The notes under the pieces were generated by a model. It saw only the letters and a list, made by a program, of their open reading frames with translations, did no database searches and was not told the DNA's origin. A stretch of DNA of 64,000 nt from Micromonospora vinacea (GTDB taxonomy: Bacteria > Actinomycetota > Actinomycetes > Mycobacteriales > Micromonosporaceae), in NCBI RefSeq assembly GCF_015751785.1, contig NZ_JADOTY010000001.1:6448001-6512000 (forward strand). Direction: 5' to 3'. Position 1 is the first letter of the stretch; every line of letters starts with the position of its first letter. Positions 7,997-16,568 of this stretch are shown here, piece by piece. Made by a program: the position numbers and the translations under genes.

Positions 7997-9112
7997 TCAG
8001 CGTGTCTTCGCGTACGCCTTCCAGTCCTCAAGCGGAGTGAGCGGAACCGGTGCCGGCCGCTGTGCCGTCGTCGTCAGCTCGATCCGCTGGCCTTCCGCCG
8101 CGGACCGGAGCAGGCTGGTCATCGTTTCGAGGACGTGCAGTGCGACGTCGCCTCCGGCGCGCGACGGACGCTGATCGTCGGCCCTGACAAGGTCGAGCAG
8201 ACCGATGCCCCGGGAACCCTCGGCGTAGCCGGCCCGCGGTTCGAGGGCGCGCCATTCGGTGCCGCCGAGCGCGAAGAGGCGGACCTCGCCGTCGAAGTAG
8301 TTCGGGTCGGGTACGGCGAGCGTGCCGGTCTCTCCGTGCACCTCGATCGGTGCGGCCGTCGTCTTGACGCCGTCGAAGCTCGTCGTGATGGTGGAGAGCG
8401 CACCGTTGGCGTGTTCGAGGACGCCGGTGAGGTGGGTGTCCACCCCCACCGGGATCCGCTGGCCGGTGCGCGGGCCCGAGCCGATGACGCGCTCGGCGCG
8501 GAGGCGGCTGGCGGCTCCGGTCACCGCCCGGACCGGCCCGAGCAGGTGGATGAGCGCCGAGATGTAGTACGGCCCCATGTCCAGCATCGGGCCGCCACCC
8601 GGGGCGTAGTAGAAGTCGGGGTTGGGATGCCAGCGTTCGTGCCCCGGAGTGACCATGACGGCCGACGCGGACATCGGGCGTCCGATGAGCCCTCCGTCGA
8701 TCGCCGCCCGCGCCGTCTGCGTACCCGTACCCAGGACTGTGTCCGGCGCGCACCCGACGCGGACGCCGGCCGAAGCGGCCCGTTCGATGATCGAGCGGCC
8801 GTCCGAAAACGTCACGGCGAGCGGCTTCTCGACGTACACGTTCATGCCGGCGTCGATCGCACCCAGCGAGATGTCCGCGTGCGCCGCGGGGATGGTGAGG
8901 TTGAGCACCGTCTGCACGTCCGGACGGGCCAGCAGGCGCTCGACGCTCATCGCCTCGGCTCCGGGAATCGTGGCCGCGACCGCGGCCGACCGGGAGGCGT
9001 CGAGGTCGGCCACCGCGGCGATGCTCACGTCGGGGTGGTCCGCGAGTGTGTCCAGGTAGGCGCGGGAGATGACCCCGAGACCTACGACGCCGACGCGGTG
9101 CGGGTCGCCCAC
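7997..9112 (-). CDS. Gfo/Idh/MocA family oxidoreductase
   Basis: The 371-aa protein opens with a Rossmann NAD(P) site (VGVVGLGVISRAYL) and has the family EKPLA motif near residue 93, with the His/Asp-containing C-terminal alpha/beta domain (GGGPMLDMGPYY near 180). The family oxidises or epimerises sugars and inositols. The likely GTG start at 9112 lies inside the 3' end of the ThuA-like gene, a 31-bp overlap, so the two are co-translated. The ThuA plus dehydrogenase pairing is a common sugar-catabolism unit, in which ThuA-like proteins act on 3-keto or related sugars. No transporter is present here. Confidence 0.85.
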   Translation of the reverse strand: MGDPHRVGVVGLGVISRAYLDTLADHPDVSIAAVADLDASRSAAVAATIPGAEAMSVERLLARPDVQTVLNLTIPAAHADISLGAIDAGMNVYVEKPLAVTFSDGRSIIERAASAGVRVGCAPDTVLGTGTQTARAAIDGGLIGRPMSASAVMVTPGHERWHPNPDFYYAPGGGPMLDMGPYYISALIHLLGPVRAVTGAASRLRAERVIGSGPRTGQRIPVGVDTHLTGVLEHANGALSTITTSFDGVKTTAAPIEVHGETGTLAVPDPNYFDGEVRLFALGGTEWRALEPRAGYAEGSRGIGLLDLVRADDQRPSRAGGDVALHVLETMTSLLRSAAEGQRIELTTTAQRPAPVPLTPLEDWKAYAKTR

Positions 9113-9792
9113 ACCATTCCCCTCTCGATGACGGTACGGACGCCCGCGTGTTCCAGCACGTCGAGGCTGTGCCCGGGGGTCGTCACGACGACCCGTCCGG
9201 CACCCCACAGTCGGGTCCAGATCGCCGGCGAGGTGACCGGACGGTGCCACGGGTGCCACGCCTGGGTCGGGTGGGTGGTGACGGCCAGTACGTCGATCAG
9301 GTCGTCGTGCAGCACCCAGTACTGCTCGGTGACCAGGTCGAAGTCCTCGATGCCGGCGGTGATCGGGTGCTCCCGGCCAAGGTCGGTGATGCGCACCGTG
9401 TGCGGCAGGAAGTTGTCCTCCGGGCCGCCGTGACGCTCACACGGCTCTTTACCCGGATGGGTCGCGAACTGGCCGCCCACCAGGTGCAGGTATTCCGATG
9501 ACGCGCGGAACGAGTCCACGATGCCGCCGTGCCAGCCGGTGAAGCCCGTACCGGCGATGACCGCCGCGCTGAGACCCGCCACCTGGTCCGCGGTGATCTG
9601 CGACATCGTCATGCACTGCACGACGAGGTCGGTCTCGGCCATCTCGGCGGCGTCGGCGTAGATCTCCGGCGACTCTTCGACCCGCACTGCATAGCCGCTA
9701 CCTTCGAGGAAGGGCAGGAACAGTTCGGTCGCCTTGACCGGCTGGTGCCCCTCCCAACCGCCCCGAACCACCAATGCTCTGCGCTGCGCCAC
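9082..9792 (-). CDS. ThuA-like (trehalose utilisation) domain protein
   Basis: The 236-aa protein has the glutamine-amidotransferase-like ThuA fold: LVVRGGWEGHQP at the start, the nucleophile-elbow region AGTGFTGWHGGI, and HPGKEP/HPITAG histidine motifs. ThuA-like proteins appear in trehalose and disaccharide catabolism and are usually adjacent to Gfo/Idh/MocA dehydrogenases, as here. GTG 9792 is selected because a GGGAGCGAGG ribosome site sits just upstream; the frame stays open to 10200 without domain. First gene of a two-gene unit. Confidence 0.85.
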   Translation of the reverse strand: MAQRRALVVRGGWEGHQPVKATELFLPFLEGSGYAVRVEESPEIYADAAEMAETDLVVQCMTMSQITADQVAGLSAAVIAGTGFTGWHGGIVDSFRASSEYLHLVGGQFATHPGKEPCERHGGPEDNFLPHTVRITDLGREHPITAGIEDFDLVTEQYWVLHDDLIDVLAVTTHPTQAWHPWHRPVTSPAIWTRLWGAGRVVVTTPGHSLDVLEHAGVRTVIERGMVWATRTASAS

Positions 9793-10018
9793 CCTCGCTC
9801 CCTCCCACGGCTCCCGTCGCCACCGGGCTGGCCGCTTCCGCTCCGGCGACGTGCCGCCGATGCCCATGCGTGTCGAGCACCAAAACCGTACCCGTCGTCG
9901 CCGACAAAGCCGACGGACGTCGGGCTTGCGGATTCCACTGTGCCCGGTCTGCTCGGGCCGCACCACGAACGACGCCGACGCTGGACCGGCGCGGGGGTTC
10001 CGGGCCGGCCGGGTTGAA

Positions 10019-10240
10019 TCAACCGCTTCGGCGGTTACCCCACTGGCGAGGGCTCTGGACCGAGCCCCGGCCGCCGAGGTGCTGACCCTTTCCATGCGGT
10101 TGAGGCGAGGCCACCTTGCCCTTCGCCCGTCGGGCGGCCCGATTCGCGGGAACGGCAGGCGCGTCGGTCTCGGTCTCGGCCGCTGTCGAGGTGTCGGCAT
10201 CCACCGCGGGGGCGTCTTGGGCGGGCTCAGGCTCCGGCAT
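10019..10240 (-). CDS. Small two-part charged protein, 73 aa
   Basis: ATG 10240 follows a strong AAGGAGAACCCG ribosome site. The first half is acidic and Ala/Glu/Asp-rich (MPEPEPAQDAPAVDADT), the second strongly basic (NRAARRAKGK, then GRGSVQSPRQWGNRRSG). This looks like a small conserved actinobacterial protein of unknown role, possibly nucleic-acid binding from its basic tail. It is divergent from the nSTAND gene. Confidence 0.7.
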   Translation of the reverse strand: MPEPEPAQDAPAVDADTSTAAETETDAPAVPANRAARRAKGKVASPQPHGKGQHLGGRGSVQSPRQWGNRRSG

Positions 10241-10532
10241 CGGGTTCTCCTTGGATCTGGTGGGTCCTACCGGCCATCGACGGCCGCCGGACGCGGACTG
10301 GTCGACGCCGGGGTGCGCGCCTTGACGGTAGCGCAACGCCAGGCCCAGGCGAGTGTTCCCCCGCTCCGATGGGACAGCCCTTACCTGCTGCCTGCCGGCG
10401 CCTACCGAACCCCCGGGCCGCGACGCATCGCCGCAACTGGATACTTCTTCTCGCCCGATCCGATGGGCGCCCGTGCCGAAGCTCGCCATGGTCGCGCGAC
10501 GAGAGTTACGGCCCAGTATGCGGAGGTGGGTA

Positions 10533-13500
10533 TTGGGCCGTCCGGAGAAGCCGGTGGACCCCACGGCAGGCCCGGTGCAACGGTTGGCGTGGCAGCTACG
10601 ACAGTTGCGAGAGCACGCGGGCAACCCGAGCTATCGGCTCCTGGCTCGGCGCGCGCACTACTCGGCAAGCACGTTGGCGGACGCGGCGAAGGGTGATCGG
10701 CTGCCGTCGCTGGAGGTAACGCTCGGGTATGTCCAGGCCTGCGGCGGGGACCCGGCCGAGTGGCGGGCACGGTGGTCGGCCATCGCCGAAGCAGCGGTTG
10801 CCTCCCGCGCCACCGACACCACCGCGCAGTCCTGCCCGTACCAGGGGCTGACGGCATTCCAGCCCGAGCAGGCGGAGCTGTTCTTCGGCCGTACGGAGCT
10901 GGTTGAACGGCTGCTGGCACGGGCCGATCGGCGGTGCCTGACCGCTGTCGTCGGGGCTTCCGGAAGCGGCAAGTCCTCGTTGCTGCGGGCCGGTCTGCTG
11001 GGAGCCATCACCGCCGACCGTGGGCTCGCGCAGCGGTGGCAGACGATGTTGTTGACGCCGACCGAACGCCCGCTGGAGGCGTTGGCCGCCGAGGTCGCGA
11101 AGTTGACCGGCCAGGATGCGCCAGAGATCCGGAAGAACCTGGCGGCGGATGCGGCCACGCTCGACATCGCGGTGCGGAGCGCACTGGCGGGCGGCCCGCC
11201 GCAGACCCGCGCGCTGCTGGTGGTGGACCAGTTCGAGGAGGTGTTCACACTCTGCCCCGACAAGGCGGAACGCCGCCGGTTCATCGAGGCGCTGCTGGAC
11301 GCCGCGCAGGGGCCCGACCGCCGCACCACAGTGGTGCTCGGGGTACGGGCCGACTTCCTCGCCCACCTCCTGCAGTATCCGAACCTCGCCGCCGCGCTGG
11401 ACGACGAGGCTTACCTCCTGGTGCGGCCGGTGAGCTCCACCGACCTGCGGGACATCATCATCCGGCCCGCCGCCCAGGTCGGCATGGGCGTCGACGCCGA
11501 CCTGGTCAGCACGGTGCTCACCGATGCCGCCGACGAGCCGGGCGCGTTGCCGCTCGTCTCGCACGCGCTCCTCGAGACGTGGCAGCGACGCACCGGGGAG
11601 ACCCTCACCCTGACGGCCTATCAGGCGAGCGGCGGTGTACGCGGGGCGATCGCCCAGACCGCCGAGCGGGCCTATGGCGACTTCGGGTCAGCCGACCAAC
11701 AAGCCGCTCGCCGGGTCTTCCTGCGGCTCACCGCATTGGGCGACGGCACCGAGGACACCCGGCGGCGCATCATGCGTACCGAACTCGACGGTATCGCCGA
11801 CGAGGCTGTCACCGCCCGAGTTCTGGACCAGCTGGCCGACTCCCGTCTGGTGGTCATGGGCGACGGCACTGTCGAGGTGGCCCATGAGGCACTCATCCGG
11901 GCCTGGCCGCGGCTACACCGATGGCTGACCGATGGTCGCGCGAACCTGCTGATCCACCGGCGACTCACCGAAGCCGCGCACACCTGGTCGACGCTCCACC
12001 GGGATGCCGGAGCCCTGTACCGGGGAACCCAACTCCTGGGCGCGCAGGCCCTGGCCGAGGACCATCCGGAGGAGCTCAACGAACTCGAAAGCTCTTTCCT
12101 GCACGCCAGCTCCGCTCTCGCCGAATCCGAGCAGAACGCCGCCCGGCGTCAGGCCCGCCTGTTCAAGCGCTTCGTCGCGGGCATATCCACGCTGCTCGTC
12201 CTCGCCCTGTTGGGTGGCGGCGTCGCGGTACGACAACGCCAGGACACCCGCCGACAGCAGGTGGCCACGCTCTCCGGTGAACTGTCGCTGCAAGCCCGAT
12301 CCCTGCTCGCCACCGATCCCGACCTGGCCGGCCTGCTGGCCGTCGAGGCGGACAACCTCAACTCGAACACCGAGACCCAGGGCAGCGTGCTCAGCGCAGC
12401 CGCCGCGCCTCGCCGCACCGAGCTCAACGTCGGCGGGCCGTCCATCTACACGGTCGCGTTCAACCCGGACCATTCCCTGTTGGCCTCCGCGGCCGGCGAC
12501 GGCACCATCGGATTGTGGGACCCCACCCTCGGCACGCGGCTCGCCACCCTCTCCGGTCACACCGGTCGGACCGCCGACCTGGCCTTCGCCGACCATGGAA
12601 GGCTGCTCGCCTCCGTCGGGATCGACAGGTCCATCATCATCTGGGACGTAGCGACGCGCCAACAGAAGACCCGGTTGACGGAGAACAACCTCGGGTCGGG
12701 CATGGCCTTCAGCCCCGACGGGACCAAGCTCGCCGTCGGCCTCACCGGCGGCCCTGACGCGACTGCCGGCCGTGCCGGCGACATCGCCCTCTACGATCTG
12801 CGGACCACAACTCGCACCCTGCTCCGCGAGCACCGGAGTCCGGTCCGATCTCTCACGTTCAGCCACGACGGCGCGATCCTTGTCTCCAGCGACGGGGTGG
12901 AGCACCCGGCCGCTTGGCGTGTGGCGACCGGCACGGTGTTCGCCAGACTGCCCGCCGAGCATGTCTTCTCGGTCGCCTTTGGTCCCTCGGGGTATGTCCT
13001 CGCGGGTTCCGCCGACGACCGCGGGGTGTACCTGTGGGATCTTGCGGGCGGCCAGCCCGTCCGCCTTCCGCCGCTACCGCTGGCCGGCCGCTACGCGTGG
13101 ACGATCTCCGCGCCCACCGACAGCATGCTCGCCGTGGCCGACGAGAACGGCGCGATCACCATCTGGGACGTGCGACGCCGCGAGTCCCTGCAGACCTTTC
13201 AGGACCGGGGCCGCACCGAGACGGTGTCCGTCGCCCTGAGCCGGGACGGGGCGATGCTCGCCTCCGCCGGCTTCAACGGAACCATCGTGCTCCACAGTCT
13301 GGAGGACGCCCCGTTCAGTGGTTTCGCGGCCCAGGTCAAGGACCTGAAGATCAGCCCGGACGGCAGCCGTGTCGCCTCGGCGGGCAGCGACGGCACCGTC
13401 CGCATCTGGGACACCGACGGTAGACAGGTGGCAGCCCTCGCCGGGCACGCAGACGAGGTGCAGGCCGTGGCGTTCAGCCCCGACGGGCTACGGCTCGCCG

Positions 13501-14297
13501 CCGTGACCCGGAACAACATCATCACGATCTGGGATCTCCACCGTCGACGACACGCCACCCGACCGATCGTGTCCAAGGGAATCGGTGCGTCCACGGACGT
13601 CGCCTTCGATCCTGGTGGCCGTCTCGTCGCAGCCGCCACGCTCGGCCCCTTCATCTGGGATGTCGGCGACATCAACGACCCGACCGACATCACGGCCAGG
13701 TTCCCGGCGCAGATCGTCACGTCGCTGGCCTTCAGCCCGGACGGCCGCCGCCTCCTGGGCGCGAGCGTGGGCGGCTTCGTCAACACGTGGGACGTCGCCA
13801 CCGGCAAACTCCTCAGCCGAGTGAAGAGTCAGCAGGGCACAGTGCAGGACATCGCGGTCAGCCCGGACGGAGCTCTGCTCGCGACCGCCGGCGACAGCCG
13901 TACCGTCAAGCTCTGGGACGCCGCGACCGGCAGCGAACTCGCCGTTCTGCACGGCCACACCGCGCCCGTCCAGGTCCTTGCCTTCAGCCGTGACGGCCGC
14001 AGGATCGCGTCCGCTGGCGACGACCGCACCGTCGTCGTCTGGGACACCGTCACCCAGCAACGCGTCGCGACCCTCAGCGGCCATGGCGCGAGAGTTCGCG
14101 GGCTCGCCTTCACTGCCGCCGGAACTCTCATCTCCGGCGCCGAGGACGGCCGAATCGTCAGCTGGTCGTTCGATCTCCGCGCCGCCAGGGCCCAGATCTG
14201 CGCCGCCGTCGGCCGCGAGCTGACCCGGCAGGAGTGGGCGACGCACATCCCCTCAGAGCCGTACGACCCCTCCTGCGGTGCGCCGCCAAGCCGCTGA
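10533..14297 (+). CDS. HTH-nSTAND NTPase-WD40 repeat protein
   Basis: The 1,254-aa protein has an N-terminal Xre-like helix-turn-helix (about 12-75), a STAND-type P-loop NTPase (about 100-500) with Walker A GASGSGKSSLLRAG near 142 and Walker B LLVVDQFEEVF near 228, one transmembrane helix near 545-566 and about fourteen WD40 blades (about 636-1230, repeated WD dipeptides). STAND proteins are NTP-driven switches in signalling or defence. TTG 10533 is preferred: GGAGG lies 6 bases upstream and the N-terminus GRPEKPVDPTAGPVQR is usual for the family; ATG 10518 would place that site inside the gene. The role is unknown. Confidence 0.9.
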   Translation: MGRPEKPVDPTAGPVQRLAWQLRQLREHAGNPSYRLLARRAHYSASTLADAAKGDRLPSLEVTLGYVQACGGDPAEWRARWSAIAEAAVASRATDTTAQSCPYQGLTAFQPEQAELFFGRTELVERLLARADRRCLTAVVGASGSGKSSLLRAGLLGAITADRGLAQRWQTMLLTPTERPLEALAAEVAKLTGQDAPEIRKNLAADAATLDIAVRSALAGGPPQTRALLVVDQFEEVFTLCPDKAERRRFIEALLDAAQGPDRRTTVVLGVRADFLAHLLQYPNLAAALDDEAYLLVRPVSSTDLRDIIIRPAAQVGMGVDADLVSTVLTDAADEPGALPLVSHALLETWQRRTGETLTLTAYQASGGVRGAIAQTAERAYGDFGSADQQAARRVFLRLTALGDGTEDTRRRIMRTELDGIADEAVTARVLDQLADSRLVVMGDGTVEVAHEALIRAWPRLHRWLTDGRANLLIHRRLTEAAHTWSTLHRDAGALYRGTQLLGAQALAEDHPEELNELESSFLHASSALAESEQNAARRQARLFKRFVAGISTLLVLALLGGGVAVRQRQDTRRQQVATLSGELSLQARSLLATDPDLAGLLAVEADNLNSNTETQGSVLSAAAAPRRTELNVGGPSIYTVAFNPDHSLLASAAGDGTIGLWDPTLGTRLATLSGHTGRTADLAFADHGRLLASVGIDRSIIIWDVATRQQKTRLTENNLGSGMAFSPDGTKLAVGLTGGPDATAGRAGDIALYDLRTTTRTLLREHRSPVRSLTFSHDGAILVSSDGVEHPAAWRVATGTVFARLPAEHVFSVAFGPSGYVLAGSADDRGVYLWDLAGGQPVRLPPLPLAGRYAWTISAPTDSMLAVADENGAITIWDVRRRESLQTFQDRGRTETVSVALSRDGAMLASAGFNGTIVLHSLEDAPFSGFAAQVKDLKISPDGSRVASAGSDGTVRIWDTDGRQVAALAGHADEVQAVAFSPDGLRLAAVTRNNIITIWDLHRRRHATRPIVSKGIGASTDVAFDPGGRLVAAATLGPFIWDVGDINDPTDITARFPAQIVTSLAFSPDGRRLLGASVGGFVNTWDVATGKLLSRVKSQQGTVQDIAVSPDGALLATAGDSRTVKLWDAATGSELAVLHGHTAPVQVLAFSRDGRRIASAGDDRTVVVWDTVTQQRVATLSGHGARVRGLAFTAAGTLISGAEDGRIVSWSFDLRAARAQICAAVGRELTRQEWATHIPSEPYDPSCGAPPSR

Positions 14298-14322
14298 CTG
14301 AGCTGCGCAGACGTCCGACGGA

Positions 14323-14365
14323 TTGTCCGACGTTGTTTGTCCGGCGCCGCCGCCCTGTCGGACAA
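14323..14365. repeat. Inverted repeat upstream of the peptidoglycan-binding gene
   Basis: TTGTCCGAC at 14323-14331 is exactly complementary to GTCGGACAA at 14357-14365 across 25 bases, and a further TTTGTCCGG lies between them. It could terminate the nSTAND gene or serve as an operator for the secreted protein gene downstream. Confidence 0.45.
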
Positions 14366-14496
14366 CCTCGCCCCGGACCAGCCTGACTCCAGGACACGAG
14401 CCGTGCGGCGGGTGTCCGCCGAGGAGTCCGACTGCCCGGGGAGCAGCCCGACGGGGGCCCCGGGCACCGGACGACACTGCGATGAAGGAGAACTCG

Positions 14497-14949
14497 ATGA
14501 AACGTTTGGCAGCACTGCTCGCATTGCTCATGACCGTGCTCGCGGGCACGCTCGTCGCCGCCAGCCCCGCCCACGCTCGCAGCCAGCCGGAATGCGAGTC
14601 CTACACCGTCGTCAGCAACCAGGCGGGTTATCAGGTCGCCGCACCGATCGGCAGGTACGGCGTCCTGCCGTGCTCGCTGGTCTGGGGCGACGCCGGGCCG
14701 GGCACTGTGGCCCTTCAGTGGGCCCTGAACGACTGCTACCTCGCACCCGCCGGCAAGGCGCTGCTCAGCGATGACGGGGTGTTCGGCCAACTGACCTTCA
14801 ACGCGCTGAAGTTCGCCCAGAGCAAGGCGGGCATCAGCGCGGACGGCCAGTTCGGGCCGCAGTCACGGGCGTCCCTGAAGTTCCCCGCCCACACGGGCGG
14901 AACCTACGGAACCCCTACCTGTGCCCGCCTCGGCCGCCCGCTGCCGTAA
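14497..14949 (+). CDS. Secreted peptidoglycan-binding-like protein
   Basis: This 150-aa protein has a clear signal peptide ending SPAHA (about residue 27) and a mature region with the PG_binding_1 pattern, DDGVFGQLTFNALKFAQ then GISADGQFGPQSRASL. Such domains bind cell-wall peptidoglycan. Four Cys in the mature part may form disulfides. ATG 14497 follows AAGGAG by 5 bases. There is no catalytic domain, so it may be a cell-wall anchor or exported binding protein. It is convergent with the glycosidase operon. Confidence 0.8.
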   Translation: MKRLAALLALLMTVLAGTLVAASPAHARSQPECESYTVVSNQAGYQVAAPIGRYGVLPCSLVWGDAGPGTVALQWALNDCYLAPAGKALLSDDGVFGQLTFNALKFAQSKAGISADGQFGPQSRASLKFPAHTGGTYGTPTCARLGRPLP

Positions 14950-14968
14950 CTGCCGCTGGATAGGCCAC

Positions 14969-15005
14969 GCCGGCGGTGACAGGCGCGAACGCTGTCACCG
15001 CCGGC
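14969..15005. terminator. Strong bidirectional terminator hairpin
   Basis: Perfect 14-bp arms (GCCGGCGGTGACAG at 14969-14982 and its complement at 14992-15005) with a 9-nt loop lie between the convergent peptidoglycan-binding and GH5 genes. There is no U-tract. Confidence 0.85.
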
Positions 15006-15063
15006 TCGCCGATCACCACGCGCCGATCGTCTTGGAGAACCGGTCGTCAGGTCGGAACGACAG

Positions 15064-16539
15064 TCAGACGGCCGTGCGGGACCACTGCTGGTTGGTGCCG
15101 GAGTTGCACGAGTACTGCTTGAGGACAACGCCGTCCGCGGTCGCCGCTGCCGGCACGTCGACGCATTTGTTGCTGTGTCGTGCCCGGAGCTGGAAGTAGC
15201 CGCCGTTGGCGACCATCTGGAACTGCTGGTTGGCTCCGGTGCCGCAGGTGTACTGGACGAGCTCCGCGCCGTCGGCGGTCGACGCGCTCACCACGTCGAG
15301 GCACTTTCCGCTGTGCCGGCTGATGATGCGCCAGTAGCCGCTGCCGGCGTCCTGGAACTGCCACTGCTGCCACGCACCACCGCCGTACGTGTACTGACCC
15401 ACGCGCGCACCGTTGTCCGTGTTCGGCTGCTGGACGTCCATGGCCTTGCCGCTGTGCCGCACGTTGATCCGGTAGTACGTTCCCGTCGACGGCGGAGGCG
15501 TCGTCGGGTCGCCGCCGATGGCGTCGCCCCACGCGTACCGGATCCGGTCCGCGCCGGAGGTGTTGCGGACGGTCAGGTTGAGGTCGGTACCGCTGCCGCT
15601 GAGGGCGAACATCGAGTACCAGTCGTAGCCGATGCTGCCGGTCTTGCCTCCGAGGGCGGGCCAGTAGGTGCCACCCATCTGGTTGTCGCGCATGACCTGG
15701 GCCATGGCGCGGATGTAGCGCACGAAGTTGTCGGTGCTGCCCGCGTCGGCGTAGTTGCGGCCGTCGTTCATGGGCGCGCCGAACTCGGTGGCGACCGCGC
15801 GGGAGGCGCAGTTGCCGAGGCGGGCCTGGATGTGGCTGCGGAAGGCGTCGTAGGTCATCGCGCCGTAGAAGAAGGCGTAGTAGTGGAAGGACAGCAGCGT
15901 CGCGTTGAACCGGCTGTCGTTGCAGATGTCGCGCAGGTCCTGGCTGAAGCCGGTGCCGCCGATCAGCACCCGGCCGGGCACCGCCGAGTAGTGGTAGCTG
16001 AGCCAGTTCGCCGCGACGGTGCGCCACTCCGCCGAACTGTAGCCGTGCGGCTCGTTCATCGGCTCGAAGTACACGTTCGTGTTCGAGCCGTACGTGTTGG
16101 TCACCGTGGACCACATCGCGTTCCACGCGGCGAGGTTCGTGATCCTGCCACCGGAGGCGGCGCCGTCCTCCCAGTAGGCGAGGATGACCTTGAAGCCGCG
16201 GGCGGTGGCCGCGTCGATGGCGCCGCGGTACGCCTCCCACCAGGCCGTCCCCACCGTGTGGGTGTTGATGGGCAGTCGGATGGTGTTGACCCCCATTGTG
16301 GACGCCATGTCGTCGTACAGGGCATTGGCCTTGGCCCGCACGGTTGCGTTGCTGTCGGACATGCTCAGGCCCTGCACGACGAGCGGGCTGGTCTTGAAGT
16401 TGTCACCCAGCATTGCCCAGTTCATGCCGCGGAACTGGTTGGTGGCGGCGGTGGCCGGCGACGACGCGACGACGACGATGCCAACCATCGCCGTCAACGC
16501 GGCCACCAGGGCGGAGAGCACCCGTCGATGTAGTGCCAC
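15064..16539 (-). CDS. Secreted GH5-type glycoside hydrolase with ricin-type lectin domain
   Basis: The 491-aa protein has a signal peptide (about 1-33), a TIM-barrel cellulase-superfamily domain (about 35-330) with acid/base FEPMNEP (Glu near 161) and nucleophile ATEFGAP (Glu near 252), a short Thr/Pro linker and a ricin-B beta-trefoil (about 355-491) with three QxW-type repeats. It should cleave a beta-linked plant polysaccharide outside the cell. GTG 16539 is chosen for the AAGGAG 8 bases upstream and the signal peptide; the frame stays open to 17631 as antisense noise. It is the last gene of the LacI-controlled operon, 29 bp after a GH43 gene. Exact substrate unclear. Confidence 0.88.
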   Translation of the reverse strand: MALHRRVLSALVAALTAMVGIVVVASSPATAATNQFRGMNWAMLGDNFKTSPLVVQGLSMSDSNATVRAKANALYDDMASTMGVNTIRLPINTHTVGTAWWEAYRGAIDAATARGFKVILAYWEDGAASGGRITNLAAWNAMWSTVTNTYGSNTNVYFEPMNEPHGYSSAEWRTVAANWLSYHYSAVPGRVLIGGTGFSQDLRDICNDSRFNATLLSFHYYAFFYGAMTYDAFRSHIQARLGNCASRAVATEFGAPMNDGRNYADAGSTDNFVRYIRAMAQVMRDNQMGGTYWPALGGKTGSIGYDWYSMFALSGSGTDLNLTVRNTSGADRIRYAWGDAIGGDPTTPPPSTGTYYRINVRHSGKAMDVQQPNTDNGARVGQYTYGGGAWQQWQFQDAGSGYWRIISRHSGKCLDVVSASTADGAELVQYTCGTGANQQFQMVANGGYFQLRARHSNKCVDVPAAATADGVVLKQYSCNSGTNQQWSRTAV

Positions 16540-16568
16540 AGTCGGAACTCCTTGGACAGGGACCAGGT

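Noticed and set aside
7751..9433. A 560-aa + frame.
   Set aside because: Antisense of the Gfo/Idh/MocA gene with no protein signature.
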